64,000 nt of DNA from Methanococcoides sp. LMO-2 (GTDB lineage: Archaea > Halobacteriota > Methanosarcinia > Methanosarcinales > Methanosarcinaceae), in the NCBI RefSeq assembly GCF_038432375.1, contig NZ_JBCAUS010000006.1, forward strand, positions 248,001-312,000, written 5' to 3'. Shown here piece after piece: positions 28,091 through 36,813 of the stretch. Position 1 is the first letter of the stretch. Each line of letters begins with the position of its first letter. The notes under the pieces were generated by a model. That model saw only the letters and a program-made list of their open reading frames with translations. It had not been told where the DNA came from and searched no databases. The position numbers and the translations under genes were made by a program.

Positions 28091-28120
28091 GATGCCATAA
28101 GGCATCACTCACTTCTTTTT
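28091..28120 (+). terminator. Hairpin and T-run between convergent genes
   Basis: Perfect 6-bp stem GATGCC/GGCATC with loop ATAA (28091-28106), followed by CTCACTTCTTTTT. Confidence 0.55.
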
Positions 28121-28137
28121 GAAATAACGTTACGATA

Positions 28138-28803
28138 TTATATCAGGCTTACAAGATCCTCGAGCGCTGCCTTTGGATCTTCCGCCTTGACGATACCGGA
28201 TGCGAGGAGCACTCCAACGGAACCAAGTTCCATTGCAGCCTTAAGGTCCTCTCCTTTTGAGATTCCTGCACCGCAGAGCACCTTCACATCAGCATCGATG
28301 CGCTCAACGGCACTGACTGAACCCCTTACGACCTCAGGGTCCGCCTTTGAAACAGGAATGCCTGAACCGATGAGTTCCGGCGGTTCCACTGCAACAAAGT
28401 CAGGTTTTAATGCAGCTGCTGCTGCTGTTGTAGCGATGTTATTGGTACAAACTATCGTCCGAAGTCCCTCGCCTTTTGCGGCAGTAACAGATGCTTCGAT
28501 GTCCGCAAGGTTCAGTCGGCGCTCAGAGTGGTTGATAAGTGTACCCACTGCACCGGCATCCTTTACAGATCTGGCAAATACGTGGCCTGTGAAACTTCCT
28601 GCACCCACACCATCAATGTGCTGTGAGTACACCGGCACATCCACCTGGGATGAAACCCTGTAAACGTCACAAAGCTGTGGTGCCACTGCGATCTCGATAC
28701 CACTTGCCTCACCCACATCCCTGCAGGCCTCAGCGATCCTGACAGCACCTTCCCCGGTACCCTCAAGATAGGTCTTCAGATTCAATACGATCAATGGTCT
28801 CAT
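28138..28803 (-). CDS. tpiA: Triosephosphate isomerase
   Basis: Product of 221 residues, the short archaeal form. LNLKTY near the N terminus holds Asn and Lys, TLINHSERR has the catalytic His, and AVEPPELIG has the catalytic Glu; VLCGAGISKG binds phosphate. It interconverts dihydroxyacetone phosphate and glyceraldehyde 3-phosphate. The start follows an excellent GGGGGGAT site. It lies 43 bp downstream of fae-hps on the same strand, with a hairpin between. Confidence 0.97.
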   Translation of the reverse strand: MRPLIVLNLKTYLEGTGEGAVRIAEACRDVGEASGIEIAVAPQLCDVYRVSSQVDVPVYSQHIDGVGAGSFTGHVFARSVKDAGAVGTLINHSERRLNLADIEASVTAAKGEGLRTIVCTNNIATTAAAAALKPDFVAVEPPELIGSGIPVSKADPEVVRGSVSAVERIDADVKVLCGAGISKGEDLKAAMELGSVGVLLASGIVKAEDPKAALEDLVSLI

Positions 28804-28816
28804 TGTATCCCCCCGT

Positions 28817-28845
28817 AAAAAAGGGAACGTGCGATGAAACGCACG
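28817..28845 (-). terminator. Intercistronic hairpin with T6 between fae-hps and tpiA
   Basis: On the minus strand CGTGCG/CGCACG stem with loop TTTCAT, then GTTCCCTTTTTT, directly before the tpiA ribosome binding site. Could be a partial terminator or attenuator. Confidence 0.45.
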
Positions 28846-28846
28846 C

Positions 28847-30037
28847 TTAGAAATCGGTCATTACCCTGAACTGGTCGATCTCTGGCTTGTTCAGGCCTTC
28901 AATGAACTGGTCAGCTGCCTGCTTGATGTCCTTGGAGTTGGTGATAGCCCTTCCAACAACGAGAATGTCAGCACCTGCGCCAAGTGCATCGGAGATAGTA
29001 TCAACACGTACACCGCCTGCTACTGCCACGAGGATCTTCTTGTTGCGCTTCTCACCAATTGCCTTGATACCTTCGATGCTGCCCCATGCGTGAGCGGTCT
29101 CTTCGATGTCAATTGCACGGTGAAGCTCGACAACATCAGGAAGCTCGTCCAGCTGTTCGAGGACAGCTACAGGATCTGGCTGGTTCAGTGTGTCCATGAC
29201 AGCAGAGATACCTGTCTTGTGAGCTTCTGCGATAGCCTTGTTGAGTGTTGCAATAGGTGCAAGTGCGGAAACCACAATTGCGTCTGCGGTTGCGTCTGCC
29301 ACCATACGTGCCTCAAGGTTACCTGTGTCAAGTGTCTTAAGGTCAGCAACGATGAATGCGTCAGGCTTGATCTCACGCAGCTTGGTGATGACATCCACAC
29401 CATAGCGTTTGATAAGAGGTGTACCTGCTTCGAGGATCAGGTGGTCGCTCTTTGGAAGCTGCTTGACCACATTGGTGATAGCACCGATGTTCGGGTTGTC
29501 AAGTGCAACCTGAAGGTATGGGGCATCCCAGAGCCTTGAGACCTTGAATCCCATGATAGCGTGTGAGGACTTGTCCTTCTCTTCGAGCACAGTGTCGATG
29601 TCAGGGAAGTTGTCCAGTGCGCGCTTGAGAGCAAGTTTTGTAGCACCGTAGTTGTACCTGAAGATACGGTTGTAGTCTACAGCCTGTGGGTGGATGAATA
29701 CACTTGCGATGATCACAAGGTCTTCTACCTGGTCTGTAGGAACGACACCTTCTTCCACAGCATCAGCGACTGCCTTGGCAACAGCTGCCTGGGCAGGACC
29801 GAATATCTGTGCGGCCTGGTCCATGTTCTTCACTGTCACCTTAGGAACGATCAGTGTAGATGGCTTTGTAGGCAGGTTCGGGCGGATCACGGAAAGAAGA
29901 GGTGTGTGACCTGCTGAAAGCTGGGTCATGCCTGTTGCGAACGCCTGTCCGACAGGTCCCTCCTTGTCCCCGATCATAAGATCGACGTGTGCGAGTTCTG
30001 GTTCCTCGCCAATTAGAGCTTCTCCAATAAACATCAT
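28847..30037 (-). CDS. fae-hps: Bifunctional formaldehyde-activating enzyme / 3-hexulose-6-phosphate synthase
   Basis: Product of 396 residues. Residues 1-165 are Fae: [20 protein letters not shown] with the catalytic His, and [19 protein letters not shown]. Residues about 175-390 are Hps, a TIM barrel with [13 protein letters not shown] and the phosphate site [12 protein letters not shown]. Fae joins formaldehyde with tetrahydromethanopterin; Hps interconverts hexulose 6-phosphate with ribulose 5-phosphate plus formaldehyde. In methanogens the pair is thought to supply ribose phosphate and recapture the formaldehyde. Start chosen at the first of two adjacent ATGs (30037). A TATA box about 33 nt upstream gives a leader of only a few bases. 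Confidence 0.96.
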   Translation of the reverse strand: MMFIGEALIGEEPELAHVDLMIGDKEGPVGQAFATGMTQLSAGHTPLLSVIRPNLPTKPSTLIVPKVTVKNMDQAAQIFGPAQAAVAKAVADAVEEGVVPTDQVEDLVIIASVFIHPQAVDYNRIFRYNYGATKLALKRALDNFPDIDTVLEEKDKSSHAIMGFKVSRLWDAPYLQVALDNPNIGAITNVVKQLPKSDHLILEAGTPLIKRYGVDVITKLREIKPDAFIVADLKTLDTGNLEARMVADATADAIVVSALAPIATLNKAIAEAHKTGISAVMDTLNQPDPVAVLEQLDELPDVVELHRAIDIEETAHAWGSIEGIKAIGEKRNKKILVAVAGGVRVDTISDALGAGADILVVGRAITNSKDIKQAADQFIEGLNKPEIDQFRVMTDF

Positions 30038-30064
30038 AGTTATCAATCCGCTAAATTGCCATGA

Positions 30065-30074
30065 CTATATATAT
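30065..30074 (-). promoter_or_regulatory. TATA box for fae-hps
   Basis: Minus strand ATATATATAG, about 33 nt before the ATG. Confidence 0.5.
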
Positions 30075-30134
30075 CATTTCTGATGAGAATAATGTCGTTT
30101 ACTATAAAAAAAAAGCATATGTTCCCTTAAAGTA

Positions 30135-30143
30135 TTATATATA
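30135..30143 (+). promoter_or_regulatory. TATA box for membrane protein gene at 30163
   Basis: TTATATATA centred about 24 nt before the GTG start, suggesting a near-leaderless transcript; divergent from the fae-hps promoter. Confidence 0.45.
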
Positions 30144-30162
30144 CTGAGGATAATAGTATGTT

Positions 30163-30963
30163 GTGATCATTGACATATACAACCAGCTTATCAAAAAAAG
30201 GAAACTTACAGCATTGTATGTTCTTTCTGCAATAATAATAACATACTTTGCAAGCTGGTTCCCTGATTTTGAGAACCTTATCGGCATAGAGGGAGCAAGG
30301 ATAAGTTCGGTTGTATCCTTTGGCGCATTGAACGGAATGATACTTGGGCCATTCTGGGGAGCAATCGTCTCCTTTTCCGGTATAATGGGACATACGCTGA
30401 TAAGAGGAGGCACGCCGGACACGTTCCATCTGCTGACCCCTTTCTTTGTAGCACTGGCATCTGCAGTAGCAGGTCTTTGTATCACAAAGAAAGAAAAAGC
30501 TGCAATGGTAATATTCGGAATTATGATCCTGCTCTGGTACGCAACGCCCCTGGGAAGAAGTGTATATTACTACCCCTGGTTCCATATTCTAACGCTTGGA
30601 GCCTTCTTCGCCTTCAATTATAAATTAAAGGATAGGGAAGAAAGCATCTTCAAATTCATTTTCCTGCTCCTTGCGTCACTGATGGCGATCCTTGCAGACC
30701 ACCTTGCGGGCAGCATAAGTGCCACACTGCTCTTTGACCTGCCCCCGCAGATGTTCGCCTCAGTGATCATGATCTATCCCATTGAAAGAGTAACACTTGC
30801 ACTCGCCGCCGCTGCGATCATGTATCTAGTGATAATATCACTTCAGAACACGCTCATGGAATCGGAAACATACCATGACCAGGTCCGGGAGAAAAAGGAA
30901 ACTGAGATCCTGAATTATGTGGACGAAGTAAAGGGTATGCTTGAAGAGGATGATAAAAACTGA
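30163..30963 (+). CDS. Polytopic membrane protein, ECF S-component-like
   Basis: Product of 266 residues starting at GTG. About seven hydrophobic helices cover residues 15-225, then a charged cytoplasmic tail rich in Glu and Lys. The segment SVVSFGALNGMILGPFWGAI resembles substrate-specificity subunits of energy-coupling-factor transporters, where Gly-rich helices bind a vitamin. The resemblance is moderate and the substrate is unknown. It converges with the MinD-like gene, one base apart. Confidence 0.55.
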   Translation: MIIDIYNQLIKKRKLTALYVLSAIIITYFASWFPDFENLIGIEGARISSVVSFGALNGMILGPFWGAIVSFSGIMGHTLIRGGTPDTFHLLTPFFVALASAVAGLCITKKEKAAMVIFGIMILLWYATPLGRSVYYYPWFHILTLGAFFAFNYKLKDREESIFKFIFLLLASLMAILADHLAGSISATLLFDLPPQMFASVIMIYPIERVTLALAAAAIMYLVIISLQNTLMESETYHDQVREKKETEILNYVDEVKGMLEEDDKN

Positions 30964-30964
30964 A

Positions 30965-31723
30965 TCATTCGCCTGAAAGGCACTCATCGATCGCCCCGAC
31001 AACCGTGAAAACGGCTTTTGAGAACGGGTGATCCGGCTCCGATATTGTCAGGACCTCTGTGTCCCCTCTGATCGCAACGTCACAAAGACATGGGATCGAT
31101 GCAAGAACAGGCACTCCCGACTCATTCACACCTGATATAGACATAGGACTATTGCTATGGCACTTGTTCATGATGACACCATAAGGCTTGGTGAGTGGAA
31201 TGTAAATTCCTTCGATCACCTGCTCCATGTACTTCTGGTGAGATTTATCAGGTTTTGTGACCATCACAACATAATCGGCCGCTGCTATTGCATTGACAGA
31301 AGTGAAATCCACACCTGGACCCGTATCGATTATAAGGACATCCGTACCGGATGAGAAAAGCTCTTTCTTCGCATTCATTATATTCTTCAGGGCCTTTGCC
31401 TGCCATTTGCGGTCCTTCCCGGACATCTCGCGGACTGACTCGATCTCAGGATTACAATATCCCACACATAAACTACCGGGAAGAGTATTGGTATCTTCGA
31501 CCTCAAGGATAGCATCCCTGATTCCACACCTGCCCTCAAGGACATCATTAAGCCAGCGTTCGGAATCTGGGAACATATAATTAAAAAGACTTGGCGCTTT
31601 AAGGTCTGCATCAACAAGACATACGTTCTTACCTTCAGAAACATATGCAAATGCCAGGTTAATGGCGAAAGAGGTCTTACCTGACCCACCTTTTGAAGAG
31701 TGTACCGCAATAGTTATTCCCAT
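30965..31723 (-). CDS. MinD/ParA-family ATPase
   Basis: Product of 252 residues. Deviant Walker A KGGSGKTSFA (residues 11-20) with the signature Lys, VCLVDADLKAPS switch region, and LIIDTGPGVDFTS as Walker B. MinD-type ATPases dimerise on ATP binding and position cellular machinery or load cofactors. There is no C-terminal amphipathic membrane helix, so it is not a classical membrane-cycling MinD. GGGATC precedes the ATG. Its promoter region contains a perfect 18-bp palindrome, implying regulation, possibly by the winged-helix protein encoded upstream. Confidence 0.85.
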   Translation of the reverse strand: MGITIAVHSSKGGSGKTSFAINLAFAYVSEGKNVCLVDADLKAPSLFNYMFPDSERWLNDVLEGRCGIRDAILEVEDTNTLPGSLCVGYCNPEIESVREMSGKDRKWQAKALKNIMNAKKELFSSGTDVLIIDTGPGVDFTSVNAIAAADYVVMVTKPDKSHQKYMEQVIEGIYIPLTKPYGVIMNKCHSNSPMSISGVNESGVPVLASIPCLCDVAIRGDTEVLTISEPDHPFSKAVFTVVGAIDECLSGE

Positions 31724-31773
31724 TCAGATCCCTTTTTATCAAATTTTCCCTGATGAAGTAGGACGATGAACTT

Positions 31774-31783
31774 CTATATAATA
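31774..31783 (-). promoter_or_regulatory. TATA box for the MinD-like gene
   Basis: Minus strand TATTATATAG, about 55 nt before the ATG. Confidence 0.45.
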
Positions 31784-31808
31784 GTATTTCACAGAACATT
31801 TGCTAAGA

Positions 31809-31826
31809 AGTAAAGTATACTTTACT
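31809..31826. promoter_or_regulatory. Perfect 18-bp palindrome, candidate operator
   Basis: AGTAAAGTATACTTTACT reads identically on both strands. It lies about 26 bp upstream of the TATA box of the MinD-like gene and about 90 bp after the winged-helix gene, a fitting position for an activator or repressor site. Confidence 0.5.
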
Positions 31827-31915
31827 AAAATGTGACAATATGCATATTTGACCAAAGATACCTATAAATGTACAAATTATAGTGACTATATACCCATTAA
31901 CAAATAAAATAACAA

Positions 31916-32263
31916 TTATTTACCCAATCCTTCACCTATACTAAAGTAAACTTTTCTGCCGGAACGGTTCTTTACAACATGTCCCATCCTCACAAGCTGA
32001 TTCAGGTAATTGCTCTCCACAGCCCGTTCCTTATGGGTCTTCTTTGCAAGATCTTCCGCCGTTGCTGATCCCAGCTCGAAGAGAGATGTTGCGGTCTCAC
32101 GCAGATGATCAGGGAGTGTAAGTAATGTCATCACATCAAGTACTTCAAAGATACCATTTTCCGGCTCAATGTTAGATGAACCCTGCATCAGGATGCGATC
32201 CAGCTTTCCGCTTATCTCTTTTAAAAGCCTCACGATCTCTTCATTAGAATTATCAATGGTCAT
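31916..32263 (-). CDS. Winged-helix DNA-binding protein
   Basis: Product of 115 residues. Residues 1-30 form a helix likely to dimerise; residues 40-115 form a winged helix (LPDHLRETATSLFELGSATA, then KTHKERAVESNYLNQLVRMG and the wing GRKVYFSI). This is the TrmB/ArsR-like arrangement without metal-binding cysteines. The ATG has the strong site GGGAGGTCA. Probably a transcription regulator; a target could be the palindrome in the following minD promoter. Confidence 0.8.
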   Translation of the reverse strand: MTIDNSNEEIVRLLKEISGKLDRILMQGSSNIEPENGIFEVLDVMTLLTLPDHLRETATSLFELGSATAEDLAKKTHKERAVESNYLNQLVRMGHVVKNRSGRKVYFSIGEGLGK

Positions 32264-32405
32264 GCTGACCTCCCGGTCAATTTTAACAAATTTCCCAATC
32301 TAAAGCCATAATTGCAGGCCATATGGAGAGTACACACAACTATGTTATAAATGTATTGAAGAACTACATAAATACAAAAGTTCCTGCTTTCCACAGATAA
32401 ACAAT

Positions 32406-34052
32406 TCAAAGGTCCTTTGACATATAGACACCATCACGATAGTATCCGAACTTGCGATAATATTCCCGGACACCGATACCACTGATGATCGATACCTTAG
32501 AGTAACCGGCCTCCCGTGAAATATCCTCAGCATTCTCCAGAAGTTCCGCACCATATCCACGATGCTGCCAGTCCGTACCGGCGGCCCCCCTGCCCACAGG
32601 CACCATGGAACCATAAACATGCAATTCCCTTACAAGTGCAGAATCCTGCAGTTCATACCTGTGAGGAGAATTCGGGAAGCGCAACCTGAGGAAACCTATC
32701 AAAATATCTTTCGTCGTATCCTCGAATGAGATGAAATGTTCCTTACCGCCACAGGACTCATAGGTATCCACAGTAAGCTCAATGCTGTCAGGATCCGGCT
32801 CATTGCCCTTGAGCACATTGTGACCGACCTCCCTGCAACGGATACACCTGCATCTGCCACCTCTTGCCTCAAGCCTCTCTTTTGCAAGCTGACGAATATT
32901 GCTCTTCCGGACACCTGCAAGGATCTGCGGAGATGGGATATCCCTCTGTATGCGCTGCATCCTTACCCACTTTGGCAGGATAGCCTTGATGTCTGCGAGA
33001 AGCTCCACTGCAGCCTCATCGTCCAGGGCCTCATACTCGCCCCGCTCCCACATCTCGTGAAGCTGCGTGCCCTCTGTGACAAGCGTGGGATATATCTTAA
33101 GGTAGTCTGGCATGAACTTGCCGTCCGTAAAAAGCCTCTTGAAACCCCGAAGGTCTCTTGCAGAATCCACTCCCGGAAGATGAGGCATCATATGGAACCC
33201 GACCTTAAGCGCACTGTCCCTGAGCATCCGGTTCGACTCAACTGTCTCCTGAACCGTGTGTCCCCTCCTCATCCTCTCAAGCACGAAATCATATACACTC
33301 TGGACACCGATCTCCACCTTCGTGGCACCAAGTTCCAGCATGCGATCCACATGCCCCTGATCCGTCCAGTCCGGACGCGTTTCAAAAGTGATACCTGTGT
33401 TCCTGATGGCTGCGGTCTCATTGGCCTTCTGCACATCCTCCACGGTCACGTAGGGATTGGTCTTTCCGATAAGCTGGACATCATCACGCCACTCAGTTCC
33501 CGAGAAATCGTTCATCGCCTCAAGACAGCGTTTTGTGAACCATTCCTGGTAATCGATGGCCCGGGCAGAGAACGTACCGCCCATGACGATCAGCTCGGCC
33601 TTGTCAACCTCATGCCCGATCTGTTTCAGCTGGGAGAGGCGACCTGAGACTATCCTGTAGGGATCATACTCATACTGCATGGCCCGCATCGTAGCCGGTT
33701 CCCTGCCCATATAGCTCTGGGGAGAATTGAATGTGGAGTTCGGGCCTCCCGGACACGGCACACATACACCGTGCGGACATGCACAGGGAGATGTCATGGC
33801 TGCAATTACCGCAACGCCTGAGATCGTACGCACAGGTTTGCGGCGAAGGGTATCACGTACCTTCTTCTGCTCTTCCTCATCCCCCACCATGATTATGTCA
33901 GGGTTCTTCGGAAGGGTTGAAAGCCTGAACTCTTTGCTTACAGCCTTCTTAGCCTCATTGAGCTCCAGATTGCCAGAGACCCTGCCCTCAAGGACCATGT
34001 CCAGCAATTTTCTGCATGCGGCCCTGAAATTATCATCAGCTTCAGATGTCAT
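32406..34052 (-). CDS. elp3: Elp3, tRNA uridine(34) 5-carboxymethylaminomethyl modification radical SAM/acetyltransferase
   Basis: Product of 548 residues, full length for archaeal Elp3. The iron-sulfur Cys cluster is in CACPHGVCVPCPGG (residues 90-103), the radical SAM core runs to about 360, a Cys-rich CRCIRCREVG zinc motif follows, and a GNAT acetyltransferase domain occupies the last 100 residues (GAAGTDWQHRGYGAELLENA). It carboxymethylates wobble uridine in tRNA using acetyl-CoA and SAM. It lies 15 bp after the RFC-like gene. Confidence 0.96.
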   Translation of the reverse strand: MTSEADDNFRAACRKLLDMVLEGRVSGNLELNEAKKAVSKEFRLSTLPKNPDIIMVGDEEEQKKVRDTLRRKPVRTISGVAVIAAMTSPCACPHGVCVPCPGGPNSTFNSPQSYMGREPATMRAMQYEYDPYRIVSGRLSQLKQIGHEVDKAELIVMGGTFSARAIDYQEWFTKRCLEAMNDFSGTEWRDDVQLIGKTNPYVTVEDVQKANETAAIRNTGITFETRPDWTDQGHVDRMLELGATKVEIGVQSVYDFVLERMRRGHTVQETVESNRMLRDSALKVGFHMMPHLPGVDSARDLRGFKRLFTDGKFMPDYLKIYPTLVTEGTQLHEMWERGEYEALDDEAAVELLADIKAILPKWVRMQRIQRDIPSPQILAGVRKSNIRQLAKERLEARGGRCRCIRCREVGHNVLKGNEPDPDSIELTVDTYESCGGKEHFISFEDTTKDILIGFLRLRFPNSPHRYELQDSALVRELHVYGSMVPVGRGAAGTDWQHRGYGAELLENAEDISREAGYSKVSIISGIGVREYYRKFGYYRDGVYMSKDL

Positions 34053-34067
34053 GGTAAAGACCAGTTA

Positions 34068-35096
34068 TCAGTAAAGTTCCGTAACAAGTGATTCCAGATG
34101 GATCCTTGCGTTTGCACTGTCAATGATCATTGCATCTGCATCGGCTATCCTGCATGCTGCCTTTGCGATCTCTTCCTCGCTGCGGTCAGATCTCATGACA
34201 ACCGAATGCAATTGTAGAAGGATCTCATCACCGGTAAACCCTTCCTCGATAAGAAGAGTGTCGATCAGCTTCCTGGCTTTCAGGAACTCATGGGAAATAG
34301 CTGCTGCATGCAGTTCGGTTACGTTTTCTGAGACCTCACAGAGGGATTCCTCATAGAGAACATCCCCTGTTATCTCCTTGCCGGGATTGTTCATGCTGGC
34401 AAACTGGAGGGTCAGCAGTGCCCTTGAAACATTGCCTTCTGCATAGTACAGCAGGGCATCAAGGCCGTCCCCGGAAATAGATATTCCTTCCTGCTCAGCT
34501 ACTGAGACAATGAATGGCCTTAGCAACTCATCCGGCACATAGGTGAAGAACAGTTCCAGACCTCTTGAACGCAGAGGAGAGATCAGCTTGGAAGGCTGGG
34601 TGGTGGAGAGGACGAACCTGCAGGTACGTGTGTACTTCTCCATGATACGGCGCAGGGCATGCTGTGCACTGGTGTCCAGTGACTCCACATTATCAATGAA
34701 AATTACCTTGAAGTCAGCATCAATGGAACCCATTCCGGCAAACTCATTGATCACGGTCTTGAAAATGGAGATGACGCTTGAGTAGATCTTTTTGGGATCA
34801 TCCGTACCGATTATGTGGGTAAAGCGCTTGTCACGAACAAGATAGCGCTTCCCCTGGTCAAAGAAATCGGATGCATTGAAGTATGTGAAATTACTCTCAT
34901 AGCCCTCCCCATACAGTTCACGTGCCAGGGCAAAGGCCGTTGAGGCCTTACCGGAGTTAACCGGCCCGTGGAACACAAGGTGTGGCAGGTTGCCTGATCT
35001 GACAAGCTGTCCAAGGGCATTGAGGGATTCCTCGTTGCCCAGTACATCCTCAAGCATCTTCGGGCGGTATTTCACAGTCCACATATCATTCATCAT
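34068..35096 (-). CDS. Replication factor C small-subunit-like protein with degenerate ATPase motifs
   Basis: Product of 342 residues beginning MMNDMWTVKYRPKMLEDVLG. The ATG at 35096 has AAGGATG upstream and avoids overlap with secD. Overall it matches archaeal RFC small subunits, but Walker A is GPVNSGKAS rather than GPPGTGKT, Walker B is FIDNVE rather than the usual LDEAD, and the SRC arginine-finger motif is SRG. Methanosarcinales carry a second small subunit (RfcS2-type) in the clamp loader; this fits. It probably serves as a structural or weakly ATPase-active clamp-loader subunit. Confidence 0.85.
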   Translation of the reverse strand: MMNDMWTVKYRPKMLEDVLGNEESLNALGQLVRSGNLPHLVFHGPVNSGKASTAFALARELYGEGYESNFTYFNASDFFDQGKRYLVRDKRFTHIIGTDDPKKIYSSVISIFKTVINEFAGMGSIDADFKVIFIDNVESLDTSAQHALRRIMEKYTRTCRFVLSTTQPSKLISPLRSRGLELFFTYVPDELLRPFIVSVAEQEGISISGDGLDALLYYAEGNVSRALLTLQFASMNNPGKEITGDVLYEESLCEVSENVTELHAAAISHEFLKARKLIDTLLIEEGFTGDEILLQLHSVVMRSDRSEEEIAKAACRIADADAMIIDSANARIHLESLVTELY

Positions 35097-35118
35097 CAAC
35101 ACATCCTTGAACAGCAGT

Positions 35119-36813
35119 TCACTCTGCTTCACTGAGCACTTCTTTTATGACCTTACCATACACCGGCCTTGCGATGAGCACACCGATGAGCACACCAATG
35201 ATAGTGGTAATGGCAAATCCCTTGAGGGCGCCAAATCCCATCACTACAAGTGGTGACATTGCAATGGTAGTTGTCGCAGCTGCTGCGAAGATTATACCGA
35301 ATGCTTTAGTGATCCTTTCAAGATATACTTTTGTGGAAGGTAGTTTGCCTTCGTAGAGCACCTCATCGGTTATGATCACAAGGTGATCGATACCGGTACC
35401 TATTGCAGCAATGATACCTGCGATAGCCGGCAGGTCAAGCTGCCATTTGATGGTCGCTGCAACTCCCAGTATCATGATAAGTTCACAGATGGAGGTTCCC
35501 ACCATTGGAAGCAGGATCTCTTTCTGCCCGTATCTCCTGAAGACGACCAGGGCCACTGCGAGAAGCGCAAAGAGTCCGGCGAACAATGCCTGTTTCTTGA
35601 ACTGTGCACCAAGTGCTGCATCCACCTGCCCGGAGCCCATGAGGACAACGTTCACAGGCAATGCTCCTGCACGAAGGTGTATCTGGAGCTGTTCTGCCTC
35701 TGCCTTGCTATCCTCTTCAGGGCCTGTTGAAGCTTCCCAGGAATATATCGGGACCTCGGTAAGCCTTGATGCTGCTGAATAGCTCAGAGGTGCACCATAG
35801 ACCTCGTTGTCGTCAAGATACATGTAGAGCCAGTGTGAACTGGGGTCGCTGGTCGCGCCGGTCTCCATGGCAACTTTCTGCAGTGCAAGGGCACCTTCCT
35901 CACTAAGTGTGAACGGAGTATGCCACTGACCATCGTGGAATGACACAACACCGACCTTCTCGATGGCATCACCATAAAGCACATGAGCAGTCTCATTGCC
36001 CTGCGTCTGAACCCTTATCTCGAACTTACCGGGTTTTTCCACAATATCCTTTGCTGTTGCAAGATCTGTTCCTGCAAAGTCAATAAGGATGTAATCGTCA
36101 CCAACGGTACGCACAGGTATGTCCTTAAGACCAAGGGAATTTAGCTTTTCACTGAGAATATCACGGGTCATGTCACGGGTCTCGGTCCTGACACCTTCAC
36201 GATATATCGGAGTGCCGTCAGCTTCCGTCAGTATGGAACCACCAACATCTTCCATCAGTGACTGAAGGTCTTCCTGTGAGACCTCTTTACGGATCTCGTA
36301 CTCCACTGAACCGCCAAGTGGAAGAGGGATTACCTCTGCATCAAGTGAATCGGAAAGATACTGGGTGATAAGCGTCTGTTTATTGGTATAAAGGACGACC
36401 TCGGAAGTGTCACCTGAATGAGTGATATCGGAATCTCCGAGACCTATCAGATCCATCTGCAGATCGGAAACATATGTATCAGTTGTGAATACCACCGTAG
36501 TACCTACAGACGAAAACTCGTCTCCTGAGCCACCTGTCACAGTATTCACATCAATTGAAGAACCTATTACTGGCTCAATTATAGCAGGCACCATTTGTGC
36601 AATGTCCCCGTCGACCTGGGTAACCGCACCCTGAAGTCTGATCTGTATCCAGGAACCGCCTTCAAGGTCAAGTCCGTAATTAAGATCAGTTGTTAAACCC
36701 TCATCAGATGAGTACCACGGATGTATCATAACAACAGAGAACAATACTGCTGCTATCAGTAGCCACACACGAAGATCGCTTTTCAGGCCTTTCTTTACTT
36801 CTTCTTCCCTCAT
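35119..36813 (-). CDS. secD: Protein translocase subunit SecD
   Basis: Product of 564 residues. The ATG at 36813 overlaps the secF stop by four bases. It has an N-terminal transmembrane helix, the LNYGLDLEGGSWIQI motif, a large extracytoplasmic domain, and five more helices with GIIAAIGTGIDHLVIITDE, the signature charged segment of the RND-like SecDF family. SecDF pulls preproteins across the membrane using the ion gradient. Confidence 0.96.
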   Translation of the reverse strand: MREEEVKKGLKSDLRVWLLIAAVLFSVVMIHPWYSSDEGLTTDLNYGLDLEGGSWIQIRLQGAVTQVDGDIAQMVPAIIEPVIGSSIDVNTVTGGSGDEFSSVGTTVVFTTDTYVSDLQMDLIGLGDSDITHSGDTSEVVLYTNKQTLITQYLSDSLDAEVIPLPLGGSVEYEIRKEVSQEDLQSLMEDVGGSILTEADGTPIYREGVRTETRDMTRDILSEKLNSLGLKDIPVRTVGDDYILIDFAGTDLATAKDIVEKPGKFEIRVQTQGNETAHVLYGDAIEKVGVVSFHDGQWHTPFTLSEEGALALQKVAMETGATSDPSSHWLYMYLDDNEVYGAPLSYSAASRLTEVPIYSWEASTGPEEDSKAEAEQLQIHLRAGALPVNVVLMGSGQVDAALGAQFKKQALFAGLFALLAVALVVFRRYGQKEILLPMVGTSICELIMILGVAATIKWQLDLPAIAGIIAAIGTGIDHLVIITDEVLYEGKLPSTKVYLERITKAFGIIFAAAATTTIAMSPLVVMGFGALKGFAITTIIGVLIGVLIARPVYGKVIKEVLSEAE

